NCBI GenBank assembly: GCA_937983495.1
Contig: CALKAA010000427.1
Coordinates: forward strand, 1-21,494
DNA length: 21,494 nt
Reading direction: 5' to 3'
From: an uncultured Gemmobacter sp.
Lineage (GTDB): Bacteria; Pseudomonadota; Alphaproteobacteria; Rhodobacterales; Rhodobacteraceae
The notes beneath the pieces were generated by a model that ran no database searches, was not told the DNA's origin, and saw nothing but the letters and a program-made list of their open reading frames with translations. Position numbers and translations under genes: made by a program. This document shows positions 13,835-21,494 of this stretch, in pieces; position 1 is the first letter of the stretch, and every line of letters begins with the position of its first letter.

Positions 13835-15241
13835 ATGAGCGCAGACGACAAAACCCAGACCGCCGCGAACAGCATGTGGGGCGGGCGCTTTGCCAGCGGG
13901 CCGGATGCCATCATGCAGGCGATCAACGCCTCCATCGGCTTCGACCAGCGGCTTTACGCACAGGATATTGCCGGGTCTCGCGCCCATGCCGCGATGCTTG
14001 CGGCACAAGGCATCCTGACCAGTAGCGATGCCGAGGCCATTCGGGAAGGGCTGCTCACGGTCTTGTCAGAGATCGAGGCCGGAAAGTTCGCATTCCGGGT
14101 CGAGCAGGAAGACATTCATATGGCGGTCGAAAGCCGCCTGACCGAGATCATCGGCGAGGCAGGCAAGCGGTTGCACACGGGCCGGTCGCGCAATGATCAG
14201 GTGGCGGTGGATTTCCGTCTGTGGGTGCGCGCGCAATGCGATGCGGCCATTGAGGGAATCACGGCGCTGATGCGCGCCTTTGTGGCGCAGGCCGAGGCCG
14301 GGGCCGACTGGATCATGCCCGGCTTCACCCATCTGCAAACCGCGCAGCCCGTCACCTGGGGCCATCACATGATGGCCTATGTGGAGATGCTGGCCCGAGA
14401 CCGCTCGCGGTTTGAGGATGCGCGCCGCCGGATGAACGAGTGCCCCCTGGGCGCTGCGGCACTGGCGGGCACCGGCTTTCCGATTGATCGGCACATGACG
14501 GCGGCAGAACTGGGCTTTGACCGGCCCACGGCCAACAGCCTTGATTCCGTCAGCGACCGCGATTTCGCGCTGGAATTCCTGTCGGCCTCCAGCATCTGCG
14601 CCATGCACCTGTCACGCTTTGCCGAGGAATTGGTGATCTGGTCCAGCGCGCAATTCCGCTTCGTGCGGCTGAGCGACAAATGGACGACCGGGTCGTCGAT
14701 CATGCCGCAGAAAAAAAACCCCGATGCGGCAGAACTGCTGCGCGCCAAGTTAGGCCGCATCATGGGGGCCACAGTGGCGCTGTTCACCGTAATGAAGGGC
14801 CTGCCGCTGACCTATTCCAAGGATATGCAGGAGGACAAGGAGCAGGTCTTTGACGCTGCCGATACGCTGATGCTGGGCCTCGCCGCGATGACGGGCATGG
14901 TGTCGGACATGCAGGCGCAGGTCGATACGCTGCGCGCCGCCGCCGCCAGCGGCTTTTCCACCGCCACCGATCTGGCCGACTGGCTGGTGCGCGAACTGGG
15001 CCTGCCCTTCCGCGAGGCGCATCATGTCACCGGCACGCTGGTCGCCATGGCCGAGAAGAAGGGCTGCGATCTGCCTGAGCTCACGATGTCTGAAATGCAC
15101 TCGGTGCATCCGGGCATAAACCAGAGTGTATATTCGGTGCTGGGCGTGGTGAACTCGGTAAACTCCCGGCAGTCTTACGGCGGAACTTCGCCGGTGCAGG
15201 TCAAGGCGCAGATCGCCCGCTGGAAAGCCGCGCTGGCCTGA
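13835..15241 (+). CDS. argH: Argininosuccinate lyase
   Basis: ArgH cleaves argininosuccinate to arginine and fumarate, the last step of arginine biosynthesis. The 468-residue length is standard. Family landmarks are MWGGRF near residue 14-19, HTGRSRNDQV at 114-123, the catalytic-histidine region PGFTHLQTAQP (162-172), and the superfamily signature GSSIMPQKKNPD at 286-297 on the mobile serine loop. The frame is open upstream to 13286, but the ATG at 13835 gives the expected N-terminus; the preceding purine-rich GAA is a weak ribosome-binding site. It is divergent from the TlpA-like gene, and a small lipoprotein cassette and lysA follow on the same strand. Confidence 0.97.
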   Translation: MSADDKTQTAANSMWGGRFASGPDAIMQAINASIGFDQRLYAQDIAGSRAHAAMLAAQGILTSSDAEAIREGLLTVLSEIEAGKFAFRVEQEDIHMAVESRLTEIIGEAGKRLHTGRSRNDQVAVDFRLWVRAQCDAAIEGITALMRAFVAQAEAGADWIMPGFTHLQTAQPVTWGHHMMAYVEMLARDRSRFEDARRRMNECPLGAAALAGTGFPIDRHMTAAELGFDRPTANSLDSVSDRDFALEFLSASSICAMHLSRFAEELVIWSSAQFRFVRLSDKWTTGSSIMPQKKNPDAAELLRAKLGRIMGATVALFTVMKGLPLTYSKDMQEDKEQVFDAADTLMLGLAAMTGMVSDMQAQVDTLRAAAASGFSTATDLADWLVRELGLPFREAHHVTGTLVAMAEKKGCDLPELTMSEMHSVHPGINQSVYSVLGVVNSVNSRQSYGGTSPVQVKAQIARWKAALA

Positions 15242-15251
15242 GGCAGCCTTG

Positions 15252-15274
15252 GGCCGGGCACCAGAGGCCCGGCC
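15252..15274 (+). terminator. GC-rich hairpin after argH
   Basis: GGCCGGGC (15252-15259) and GCCCGGCC (15267-15274) form a perfect 8-bp stem with a 7-base loop, 10 bases beyond the argH stop, followed by TTTGCAGGAG. The short T-run suggests a weak or leaky terminator, and the ribosome-binding site of the next gene follows directly. It may reduce read-through from argH into the lipoprotein genes. Confidence 0.55.
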
Positions 15275-15289
15275 TTTGCAGGAGCTTTC

Positions 15290-15421
15290 ATGCGCATTCT
15301 TCTCTCCCTCTCGGTTCTGGCGCTGCTGGCCGCCTGCGGTGCCAATGGCGAACCGCAACCGCCCGAACCCGGCGTCAAGATCTCGGGCGAGGCGCGGATC
15401 GGTGTGGTGGGCACATTGTGA
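15290..15421 (+). CDS. Tiny predicted lipoprotein (43 aa)
   Basis: The product begins MRILLSLSVLALLAACG: a positively charged start, hydrophobic core and LAAC lipobox with Cys16 as the lipidation site. The mature part would be under 30 residues, with a Pro/Glu-rich linker (EPQPPEPG) and a short tail ending ARIGVVGTL. A GGAG ribosome-binding site precedes the ATG at 15290. The stop (TGA 15419-15421) overlaps the GTG start of the next lipoprotein gene by four bases. It is too short for most gene finders, but the signal sequence, ribosome-binding site and coupling support it. Function unknown. Confidence 0.78.
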   Translation: MRILLSLSVLALLAACGANGEPQPPEPGVKISGEARIGVVGTL

Positions 15422-15618
15422 GACCTTTGCCCGCCCTGGCCTTGCTGTGTCTGGCAGCTTGCGCGACCGAACCGCGCATGGGAATTTATGTCGATCCGAC
15501 GGGACAAGTGCATCCGTCGGTCGCCACGACTGTGGGCGGGTTGCGGATCGGGGCCAATGGCAGCGGCGGGCATGTCGGCACTTCGGTCGGGCCGATTGAT
15601 CTTGGTGTGGGGTTCTGA
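15418..15618 (+). CDS. Small predicted lipoprotein, Gly-rich (66 aa)
   Basis: From a GTG at 15418 the product reads MRPLPALALLCLAACATEP, with a LAAC lipobox and Cys15 as lipidation site, followed by a mature domain of about 50 residues rich in glycine and valine that ends DLGVGF. The segment GGLRIGANGSGG resembles GEARIGVVG at the end of the preceding lipoprotein, so the two may be related. The start overlaps the preceding stop (GTGA), and the TGA at 15616-15618 directly abuts the ATG of the DUF2834 gene; all three are probably made from one message. The GTG start is inferred from the overlap. Function unknown. Confidence 0.78.
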   Translation: MRPLPALALLCLAACATEPRMGIYVDPTGQVHPSVATTVGGLRIGANGSGGHVGTSVGPIDLGVGF

Positions 15619-15936
15619 ATGTCGGTTCTGCGGAGCATTTATCTGGCGCTGGCGGTCTGGGGCGCGGTGCATCCGATGTATTGGTTTGTCACCCATATGC
15701 GGGAAACCGGCACCGGGCTGTCCGGGCTGATTGATGCCTGGCATGTGAATGCCTCGACCACCGGCCTCACATGGGATCTGACGATTGCCGCCTTTACCCT
15801 GACGATCTGGGTTCTGGCCGAAACCTGGGTGCGGAAGAACTGGCTGGCCCTGATCGCCATCCCCGCCACTTTCTGCATCGGTGTCAGCTGCGGCCTGCCG
15901 CTCTATCTGTTCCTGCGCACCGCCCCCGTTCGGTGA
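15619..15936 (+). CDS. DUF2834-like small membrane protein (105 aa)
   Basis: The protein has three hydrophobic segments at about 5-24, 50-71 and 75-100, with a polar loop at 25-49 (MRETGTGLSGLIDAWHVNAS). The pattern HPMYWFV followed by LTWDLTIAAFTLTIWVLAE fits DUF2834-type inner-membrane proteins, whose role is unknown. The ATG directly follows the stop of the second lipoprotein, and the GTGTGGGG just upstream could serve as a weak ribosome-binding site. About 80 bases separate it from lysA, so it may share a message with lysA. Confidence 0.83.
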   Translation: MSVLRSIYLALAVWGAVHPMYWFVTHMRETGTGLSGLIDAWHVNASTTGLTWDLTIAAFTLTIWVLAETWVRKNWLALIAIPATFCIGVSCGLPLYLFLRTAPVR

Positions 15937-16016
15937 GGGCTGGCCGATTGCAGGCTGTCGGGGTTCTGCTATAGCGGGGCGATCTGGCGGGAAGCCGGGG
16001 ATTACAGGAGGCGCGC

Positions 16017-17282
16017 ATGGACCATTTCCTTTATCGCAACGGCAGCCTGCATGCGGAAGGCGTCGCGCTGTCCGAGATTGCGGCCTCGGTCGGCACGCCC
16101 TTCTATTGCTATTCGGCTGCCACGCTGACCCGGCATTACCAGCTGTTCAAGGAAGCGCTGGCACCAATGGACAATCTGGTCTGTTTCGCCATCAAATCGC
16201 TGTCCAATGTCGCGGTGCTGAAGCTGCTGGGCGATCTGGGCGCGGGCATGGATGTGGTGTCCATGGGCGAGTATCTGCGGGCCAAGGCGGCAGGCGTGCC
16301 CGGCGAACGTATCGTGTTTTCTGGCGTCGGCAAAACCCGCGAGGAGATGCGCGTGGCGCTGGAAGGCGGCATCCGCCAGTTCAACGTGGAAAGCGAGCCG
16401 GAGATGCGCGCGCTGTCCGAGGTGGCGGTGTCGCTGGGGGTCAAAGCCCCCATCGCGGTGCGCGTGAACCCCGATGTCGATGCCAAAACCCATGAGAAAA
16501 TCGCCACCGGCAAATCCGAGAACAAGTTCGGCATCCCGATTGCCCGCGCCCGCGAGGTCTATGCCGAGGCCGCCCGCCTGCCGGGGCTGGAGGTCGTGGG
16601 GATCGACGTGCATATCGGCAGCCAATTGGTTGATCTGGAACCTTTTGAACAAGCCTTTCAAAAGGTTGCCGATCTGACGCTGGCGCTGCGCGCCGACGGG
16701 CATAGCATCCGGCGGCTGGATCTGGGCGGCGGACTGGGCATTCCATACACCCGCTCGAACGAGGCCCCGCCCCTGCCGATGGATTACGGCGCCATGGTGA
16801 AACGCACTTTGGGCCACCTGGACTGCGAGATCGAGATCGAGCCGGGTCGGCTGATTTCCGGCAATGCGGGGGTGCTGGTCTCCAGTGTGATCTATGTGAA
16901 AAACGGCGAGGGGCGGGATTTCCTGATCCTCGATGCGGCGATGAACGATCTGGTAAGACCTTCGATGTACGGTGCCCATCATGACATCGTTGCCGTGGCC
17001 GAACCCGCCCCCGGCGCGCCAACGATGCCCTTCGACGTGGTGGGGCCGGTTTGCGAAACCGGCGACACCTTTGCCAAGGCCCGCGATCTTCCGCTGCTGG
17101 CGGAGGGCGATCTGGTGGCTTTCCGCTCAGCGGGCGCTTATGGCGCGGTGATGGCGAATGAATACAACACGCGCCCCCTTGTGCCGGAGGTGCTTGTGAA
17201 GGACGATCACTTCGCCGTCATTCGTGAACGGCCCAGCTATGACGAGATGCTGAAGCGCGATAGGCTGCCAGAATGGCTTTGA
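16017..17282 (+). CDS. lysA: Diaminopimelate decarboxylase
   Basis: LysA is the PLP enzyme that decarboxylates meso-diaminopimelate to lysine. The 421-residue product shows the PLP lysine Lys60 in CFAIKSLSN, VHIGSQ (His199), the glycine loop LDLGGGLGIPY, EPGRLISGNAGV, the catalytic-cysteine segment VCETGDTFA and the C-terminal SAGAYGAVMANEYNTRP. Length and motif order are standard. The ATG at 16017 has a strong AGGAGG just upstream. It consumes diaminopimelate, also a peptidoglycan precursor. The TIGR02302 gene begins 33 bases beyond its stop on the same strand. Confidence 0.97.
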   Translation: MDHFLYRNGSLHAEGVALSEIAASVGTPFYCYSAATLTRHYQLFKEALAPMDNLVCFAIKSLSNVAVLKLLGDLGAGMDVVSMGEYLRAKAAGVPGERIVFSGVGKTREEMRVALEGGIRQFNVESEPEMRALSEVAVSLGVKAPIAVRVNPDVDAKTHEKIATGKSENKFGIPIARAREVYAEAARLPGLEVVGIDVHIGSQLVDLEPFEQAFQKVADLTLALRADGHSIRRLDLGGGLGIPYTRSNEAPPLPMDYGAMVKRTLGHLDCEIEIEPGRLISGNAGVLVSSVIYVKNGEGRDFLILDAAMNDLVRPSMYGAHHDIVAVAEPAPGAPTMPFDVVGPVCETGDTFAKARDLPLLAEGDLVAFRSAGAYGAVMANEYNTRPLVPEVLVKDDHFAVIRERPSYDEMLKRDRLPEWL

Positions 17283-17315
17283 GCCGGAACGGCTTTGAGA
17301 AATGTGACGGAGGCG

Positions 17316-19790
17316 ATGGCCAGATCTGAGACGCCCGAGGTGATGCGGCACATCCGTTGGCCCCTGCGGCTGACATGGGTGGGCCTTTGGGCGGAACGCC
17401 TGTCGCGGGCCTTCTGGCCGCTGTGGACGGTTCTCTTGCTGGCGCTTTCGGCCCTTGCCTTCGGGGCGCAGGACGTGCTGCCGCTGGAGGCGGCCTGGGT
17501 CGGGCTGGTCGCCATTGCGCTTGGCACCCTTTGGGCCCTGATTTCGGGCTTTCGCCGGTTTCGCCGCCCCACACGGGCCGAGGCACTGGCGCGGCTGGAT
17601 GCCTCGTTGCCAGGTCAACCGCTGAGCGCGTTGTCTGATGATCTTGCAATCGGCAGCTCCGATCCGGCAGCCCTAGCCGTCTGGCAGGCGCATCGGGCAC
17701 GGATGGCAAACCGAGCCGCCACGGCCCGCCCTGTGCGCCCCATGCTGGACCTTGCGCCCCGCGATCCGTTCGGGCTGCGGTTTCTGGCTCTGACAGCGCT
17801 GATCATGGCGCTGATGTTCGGTTCGATCTGGCGGGTCGCCTCCATCACCGGGCTGGGCGCCAATCCCGCAGAGGCCATGATGAATGGCCCGAGCTGGGAG
17901 GCTTGGGCACAACCCCCGCTGCATACCGGCAAACCTGCGCTTTACCTCAATGACATGCCCGCAGGTGCGCTGGAACTGCCGCGCGGAACGCGGGTTCAAG
18001 TGCGGCTTTACGGCGTGGTTGGTGCGCTGACGCTGACAGAAACCGTATCGGCCGCGACCACGCCGCCCCCGGCTTCTGACCTCGCGCAGAATTTTGACGT
18101 TCTGCAAGACGGTGCCATTGCGATCAACGGGCCAGGCGGGCGGGAATGGCAAGTTGTGGCGTTGAAGGATCGTGCCCCCTCGATCACCACCGACGGCAAG
18201 ATCACACGCGAGCGGGATGGCAAGATGAAACTGCCTTTCGCGGCGGAGGATGACTTCGCCATTGCGTCAGGCACAGCCACCATCACGCTGGATATGACGG
18301 CGATTGACCGCCGCTATGGCCTTGCCATCGAACCCGAACCGCGCCCGGACCTGTTGCTTGACCTGCCGCTCCCGATCAGCGGCAATCGCGCAAGGTTCGA
18401 AGATGCCCTGATCGAGGACGTATCAGAACACGCCTTTGCCAATCTGCCGGTTCAGATACGACTGGAGGTCAAGGATGCACAAGGCCAGACTGGCAGCACA
18501 GCCCCGCTTTTGGTGACACTGCCGGGCAAGCGCTTCTTCGATCCGTTGGCGGCTGCCATCATCGAATTGCGGCGCGATCTGCTGTGGAACCGCGCCAATG
18601 CACCGCGAGCAGCACAAATCTTCAAGGCTGTCACGCATTTGCCGGATGATTTGACGCGCGACGAAAAGACATTTGCACGCCTGAAAAGTGCGATTACCAA
18701 GCTGGAAAAGGCCAAGACCGCGCTGTCCCCCGAAATGCGCGACGCTTTGGCCAAGGAACTGTGGGAAATCGCCCTGCTGGTGGAGGAAGGGGATCTGGCC
18801 TCGGCCCGCGAACGGCTTGCCCGCGCACAGGAACGCCTGAACGAAGCTATCCGCAACGGTGCCGATCCAGCAGAAATCCAGACGCTGATGGACGAGCTGC
18901 GCGCCGCCACCGACGACTACATGCGCCTTCTCGCGCAAGAGATGGAGCGCAACCCGGACGGTGCCGAAGCGAATGCTGGCGAACAGATGCAGATCACCGG
19001 CGACCAGATTCAGGAGATGATGGATGAAATTCAGCGCCTGATGGAAGAAGGCAAGATGGCCGAGGCTGCGCAGGCCATGGCGATGTTGCAGCAGTTGTTG
19101 CAAAATCTGCAAATGACAGAAGGCGGCGGGGGCCAGGGTGGGCTGCAAGTGCCCGGCATGAAGGGCTTGCAGGAAACCCTGCGCGACCAGCAAAGCCTCT
19201 CGGATGACGCCTTCCGCGACCTGCAACAGGGTGCCCCCGGCGAGCGCTCTGATGAAAGCGAGGGTCAGGGGGGCGATCAGGAGCAGGGCGAGGAGAGCCT
19301 GGCAGACCGACAAAAGCAGTTGCGCGACCGGCTGGACGGGCTCAACCAAGGGCCATTGCCCGGTGCGGGCACCCAGCGCGGGGCCGATGGCCGCGACGCC
19401 TTGAGCGAGGCTGAACGCCGCATGCAAGAGGCGGAACGTGCGTTGCGCGAGGGGGATTTGTCTGGCGCGCTGGATCGTCAGGCCGAAGCCATGGATGCCA
19501 TGCGAGACGGCATGCGCGCATTGGGCGAGGCACAGGCCGAAGCAGATCGCCGGGATGCCGAGGGATCAGATGGAGAGCGTCTGGCCGAACGAGAGACTTC
19601 GCGGGATCCGTTGGGCCGTGAGCCTGGTGAGAATGGCCGGCGGATCGGATCGGACCGGAACCTGTTGCAAGGTCAGGATGTAGAGCGCCGGGCGCAAGAC
19701 CTTCTGGATGAGATCCGCCGCCGGTCGGGCGAACAGAACCGGAGCGAAAGCGAGCGAGATTACCTCAAACGCCTGCTGGATCTGTTCTGA
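17316..19790 (+). CDS. TIGR02302-type membrane protein with long Q/E-rich coiled-coil region (824 aa)
   Basis: This matches my recollection of the alphaproteobacterial TIGR02302/DUF4175 family of unknown function. Two hydrophobic helices at about residues 35-80 (WPLWTVLLLALSALAFG and then AAWVGLVAIALGTLWALISG) and one at about 155-175 (FLALTALIMALMFGSIWRV) anchor it. A domain of some 300 residues follows with Ig-like character in places. From about residue 480 onward it is charged, Gln/Glu/Met-rich and strongly helical (LMDELRAATDDY, IQEMMDEIQRLMEEG, AMAMLQQLLQNLQ), with a Gly-rich break and a basic/acidic C-terminus. No catalytic motif was seen. The frame is open from a TTG at 17295; I chose the ATG at 17316, which follows GGAGG by two bases. 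It lies between lysA and the divergent zinc-ribbon/ftsE pair, suggesting an envelope role. Confidence 0.88.
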   Translation: MARSETPEVMRHIRWPLRLTWVGLWAERLSRAFWPLWTVLLLALSALAFGAQDVLPLEAAWVGLVAIALGTLWALISGFRRFRRPTRAEALARLDASLPGQPLSALSDDLAIGSSDPAALAVWQAHRARMANRAATARPVRPMLDLAPRDPFGLRFLALTALIMALMFGSIWRVASITGLGANPAEAMMNGPSWEAWAQPPLHTGKPALYLNDMPAGALELPRGTRVQVRLYGVVGALTLTETVSAATTPPPASDLAQNFDVLQDGAIAINGPGGREWQVVALKDRAPSITTDGKITRERDGKMKLPFAAEDDFAIASGTATITLDMTAIDRRYGLAIEPEPRPDLLLDLPLPISGNRARFEDALIEDVSEHAFANLPVQIRLEVKDAQGQTGSTAPLLVTLPGKRFFDPLAAAIIELRRDLLWNRANAPRAAQIFKAVTHLPDDLTRDEKTFARLKSAITKLEKAKTALSPEMRDALAKELWEIALLVEEGDLASARERLARAQERLNEAIRNGADPAEIQTLMDELRAATDDYMRLLAQEMERNPDGAEANAGEQMQITGDQIQEMMDEIQRLMEEGKMAEAAQAMAMLQQLLQNLQMTEGGGGQGGLQVPGMKGLQETLRDQQSLSDDAFRDLQQGAPGERSDESEGQGGDQEQGEESLADRQKQLRDRLDGLNQGPLPGAGTQRGADGRDALSEAERRMQEAERALREGDLSGALDRQAEAMDAMRDGMRALGEAQAEADRRDAEGSDGERLAERETSRDPLGREPGENGRRIGSDRNLLQGQDVERRAQDLLDEIRRRSGEQNRSESERDYLKRLLDLF

Positions 19791-19796
19791 CCGTTC

Positions 19797-20612
19797 TCAA
19801 GCCTGCAACCAGGCAGTCGCCTGTTGCATGAGCCGATCCAGCCCCAGGCGCAGCGCGTCCACACCGGTCACAAAACTGTCCATGATGCCGGCAAGCGCCG
19901 GAACGGCCGTGCCGATGCGCGGTGCAAACATATACCCCGTCACCAACAGCAGCGCCGCCAACAAAGCCAAGCCGAACCCCAAGCGGAACTCACGCCGACC
20001 CGTGCGGGGATCTGCGCTTCGGTGCCCCGCGTCCTCCGCCGTCAATCCCCCTTGCTCGGGGCTCAGGGTAGAATTGATTTCCTCGATGTCAGGCAGAAGA
20101 TCACGGCCTTTCGACGGCCTGACCAATGGCTCTGGCTGGCCCGGCCCCTCGGCCTCCATGCCTTTGATCTGTGCAATCCGGCGTGCCGCCCCACCGGCTG
20201 CGGCCATTTCCAACCCGAGATCACCCTGCATTTCCAGCCGATGTTCCTCACGCGAGCGGGCCTGCACCTCGCGCTCGGCTTCCTCGCGCAGCAGAGCCAG
20301 CGCATCTTCATCCAGCCCGCGCGTGGCACTGATCACCGGTGGGACAGTCGATGCAGGAGGGGTGGGCACGCCCGAAGAGACCACAGCCTCTGCCATGGGC
20401 TCTACCGCCAAGGCCACCTCTGGAGGCGGCGGAGGCACAGGCCCGGCAGCCTCGAACAATTCGGCCTCAGCCGCCTCTGCGGCAAGCCGTTCAGGCGAAA
20501 GTTGATACCAGGCATGGCCACAACTGGAGCATTGCACATCGCGCCCCTCCTCGGGGATCGCATCATCGGCGACCTCGTATTGCGCATCGCAATTGGGGCA
20601 AATCAGGCGCAT
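19797..20612 (-). CDS. Zinc-ribbon membrane protein (MJ0042-like N-terminal domain, 271 aa)
   Basis: The N-terminus MRLICPNCDAQYEV with a second pair in VQCSSCGHAW supplies four zinc-ligand cysteines (5, 8, 28 and 31), the pattern of the MJ0042-type zinc ribbon. A Pro/Glu/Ala-rich linker (about 40-200) includes charged helix-like stretches (DEDALALLREEAEREVQARS). A single membrane helix at about 211-230 (LGFGLALLAALLLVTGYMFA) and a short C-terminal tail follow. The cytoplasmic zinc domain may bind nucleic acid or protein; the function is unknown. It converges on the TIGR02302 gene, with a 6-base gap. Its start is divergent from ftsE. Confidence 0.88.
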   Translation of the reverse strand: MRLICPNCDAQYEVADDAIPEEGRDVQCSSCGHAWYQLSPERLAAEAAEAELFEAAGPVPPPPPEVALAVEPMAEAVVSSGVPTPPASTVPPVISATRGLDEDALALLREEAEREVQARSREEHRLEMQGDLGLEMAAAGGAARRIAQIKGMEAEGPGQPEPLVRPSKGRDLLPDIEEINSTLSPEQGGLTAEDAGHRSADPRTGRREFRLGFGLALLAALLLVTGYMFAPRIGTAVPALAGIMDSFVTGVDALRLGLDRLMQQATAWLQA

Positions 20613-20811
20613 CTATACCGCTCCCGCCGCTTAACGGCTTGTGTCTTTAACCTTTTTAGCAACGATATGTTTCCGATCCAAGCCTGTGAGGCACAGGAAT
20701 TTTATATTCGCGACACTCAATGCCCTGAATTTGCATCTCCTCCTCGGGATTGTGCGGCGCCCGCTGGCGGTTTATGGCAAGAAGATGCGGCAGGGACGCA
20801 AGGGGCAGGCG
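20613..20811. promoter_or_regulatory. Divergent promoter region between zinc-ribbon gene and ftsE
   Basis: This is a 199-base gap, with an AT-rich stretch at about 20630-20720 that should carry the promoters. TTAAC half-sites occur near 20632 and 20656, but their spacing is not that of a full CtrA site (TTAA-N7-TTAA). No convincing -35/-10 pair was found. The ftsE frame is open through most of the gap, but the translated extension is not FtsE-like. Confidence 0.4.
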
Positions 20812-21483
20812 GTGATTTCATTCGAGAATGTGGCCTATAACTATGGCGGTGGTGAGCTGCTGTCGGAAATTTCATTGCGGCTGGCCCCCGGTTCGTTCCA
20901 CTTCCTGACCGGACCGTCTGGGGCGGGAAAATCCACCTTTCTGAAACTGTGCTATGCCGAATTGCTGCCGACAGCCGGGCATGTCACGATTTTTGACCGT
21001 GAAGTGCGCAGCCTTAGCCGCGACGAGGTGGCGCATACCCGCAGGCGGGTGGGTGTGGTGCATCAGAACTGCCAGTTCCTCGATCACTTGCCACTGGCCT
21101 CAAACGTCACCCTGCCGCTGACGGTCTCGAACCGTGAAGTGAGCGGGCAGGATCTGGGCGATCTGCTGTCCTGGGTCGGGCTGCGGCATCTGGCCGATGC
21201 GTTGCCGCCATCGCTGTCAGGAGGCGAACGGCAGAGGGCGGCGCTGGCGCGGGCCGTGATTGTGGACCCGGAGGTGATCCTGGCCGATGAGCCAACCGGC
21301 AACCTGGATTGGGAAATGTCCTTGCGGCTGCTGACCCTGCTGGTCGAACTGAACCGCATGGGGAAAACGATTGTCATCGCCACCCATGACATGAACCTGA
21401 TCCGGCAAGCCAAGGCGCAGGTCGCGGCTCGGGTGCTGCGCATCCGCAACCGGCGGGTGCAATTGGCGGGGGCGGATCTGTAA
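20812..21483 (+). CDS. ftsE: Cell-division ATP-binding protein FtsE
   Basis: FtsE is the ATPase of the FtsEX complex, which links the divisome to septal peptidoglycan hydrolysis. Walker A GPSGAGKS is at 34-41, Q-loop Gln85 (HQNCQFLDHLPL), signature LSGGE at 135-139, Walker B VILADE at 155-160 and switch His192. The aromatic HFLTGPSG and the Q-loop context are FtsE-like. The frame is open from 20641. I chose the GTG at 20812, which has AAGGGG six bases upstream and gives a 223-residue protein of normal length; an ATG at 20785 would add nine residues but has only a weak ribosome-binding site. Its TAA overlaps the next ATG. Confidence 0.94.
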   Translation: MISFENVAYNYGGGELLSEISLRLAPGSFHFLTGPSGAGKSTFLKLCYAELLPTAGHVTIFDREVRSLSRDEVAHTRRRVGVVHQNCQFLDHLPLASNVTLPLTVSNREVSGQDLGDLLSWVGLRHLADALPPSLSGGERQRAALARAVIVDPEVILADEPTGNLDWEMSLRLLTLLVELNRMGKTIVIATHDMNLIRQAKAQVAARVLRIRNRRVQLAGADL

Positions 21484-21494
21484 TGGTCAAGGCT
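21483..21494 (+). CDS. ftsX: Probable FtsX, first codons only (cut by window edge)
   Basis: The ATG at 21483-21485 shares one base with the ftsE stop (TAATG) and begins an open frame reading MVKA before the window ends. FtsX, the membrane partner of FtsE, is almost always encoded directly after ftsE with such overlap. Four codons cannot identify the protein; the call rests on position. Confidence 0.65.

Noticed and set aside
18423..19427. 334-codon minus-strand open frame opposite the TIGR02302-type gene
   Set aside because: Its leucine/histidine/alanine-rich translation mirrors the Gln/Glu-rich coiled coil on the other strand.
20632..20661. Possible CtrA site upstream of ftsE
   Set aside because: The TTAAC half-sites are present but their spacing (12 bases between TTAA boxes) does not match the TTAA-N7-TTAA consensus.
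1..21494. Mobile elements, CRISPR arrays, tRNA/rRNA genes, defence or secondary-metabolite systems
   Set aside because: I looked for transposase or integrase proteins, spaced direct repeats, tRNA-like cloverleaf sequences and known defence or synthase domains on both strands and found none. The window is core chromosome.

Overview
The window looks like the chromosome of an alphaproteobacterium of the order Rhodobacterales (a Rhodobacter/Paracoccus/Roseobacter relative). This rests on high-GC coding sequence, Rhodobacterales-type protein sequences, an acetoacetyl-CoA reductase/thiolase pair for polyhydroxybutyrate, a TIGR02302-like membrane protein between lysA and ftsE, and a decaprenyl/solanesyl-type prenyl synthase. 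No mobile element, prophage, CRISPR array, rRNA or tRNA gene was seen. It reads as compact core chromosome, with intergenic gaps of no more than about 290 bases.

Positions 1-1662 (minus strand): the first codons of an EF-Tu gene, preceded by an unrecognised two-helix membrane/coiled-coil protein and greA. A 288-base divergent gap leads to the gene for ETF-ubiquinone oxidoreductase (plus). Positions 3700-8584: an exported TPR protein overlaps ispE. ispE converges on, and overlaps at the 3' end, a long-chain polyprenyl diphosphate synthase, so two isoprenoid/quinone-pathway genes meet tail to tail. A DUF2007 gene, a TrmN6-type methyltransferase and a small DUF465 gene follow.

Positions 8592-12549 (minus strand): a YddG-like exporter, phbB, phbA and an EAL-domain phosphodiesterase. 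A near-identical 17-base palindrome lies both upstream of phbA and between phbA and phbB. I consider it the best candidate for an uncharacterised control element in the window. Positions 12651-13807: tag (3-methyladenine glycosylase) converging on a TlpA-like thioredoxin around a perfect 10+1+10 palindrome.

Positions 13835-21494: argH, two tiny overlapping lipoprotein genes, a DUF2834 membrane protein, lysA, the TIGR02302 protein, a zinc-ribbon membrane protein (minus), then ftsE and the first four codons of a probable ftsX. The theme is amino-acid biosynthesis (arginine; lysine/diaminopimelate) running into envelope and division functions.

I did not find a clearly novel defence, mobile or biosynthetic system. 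The items worth a second look are the phb palindromes, the lipoprotein/DUF2834 cassette, the TIGR02302 protein beside lysA and ftsEX, and several overlapping or very tight gene boundaries.
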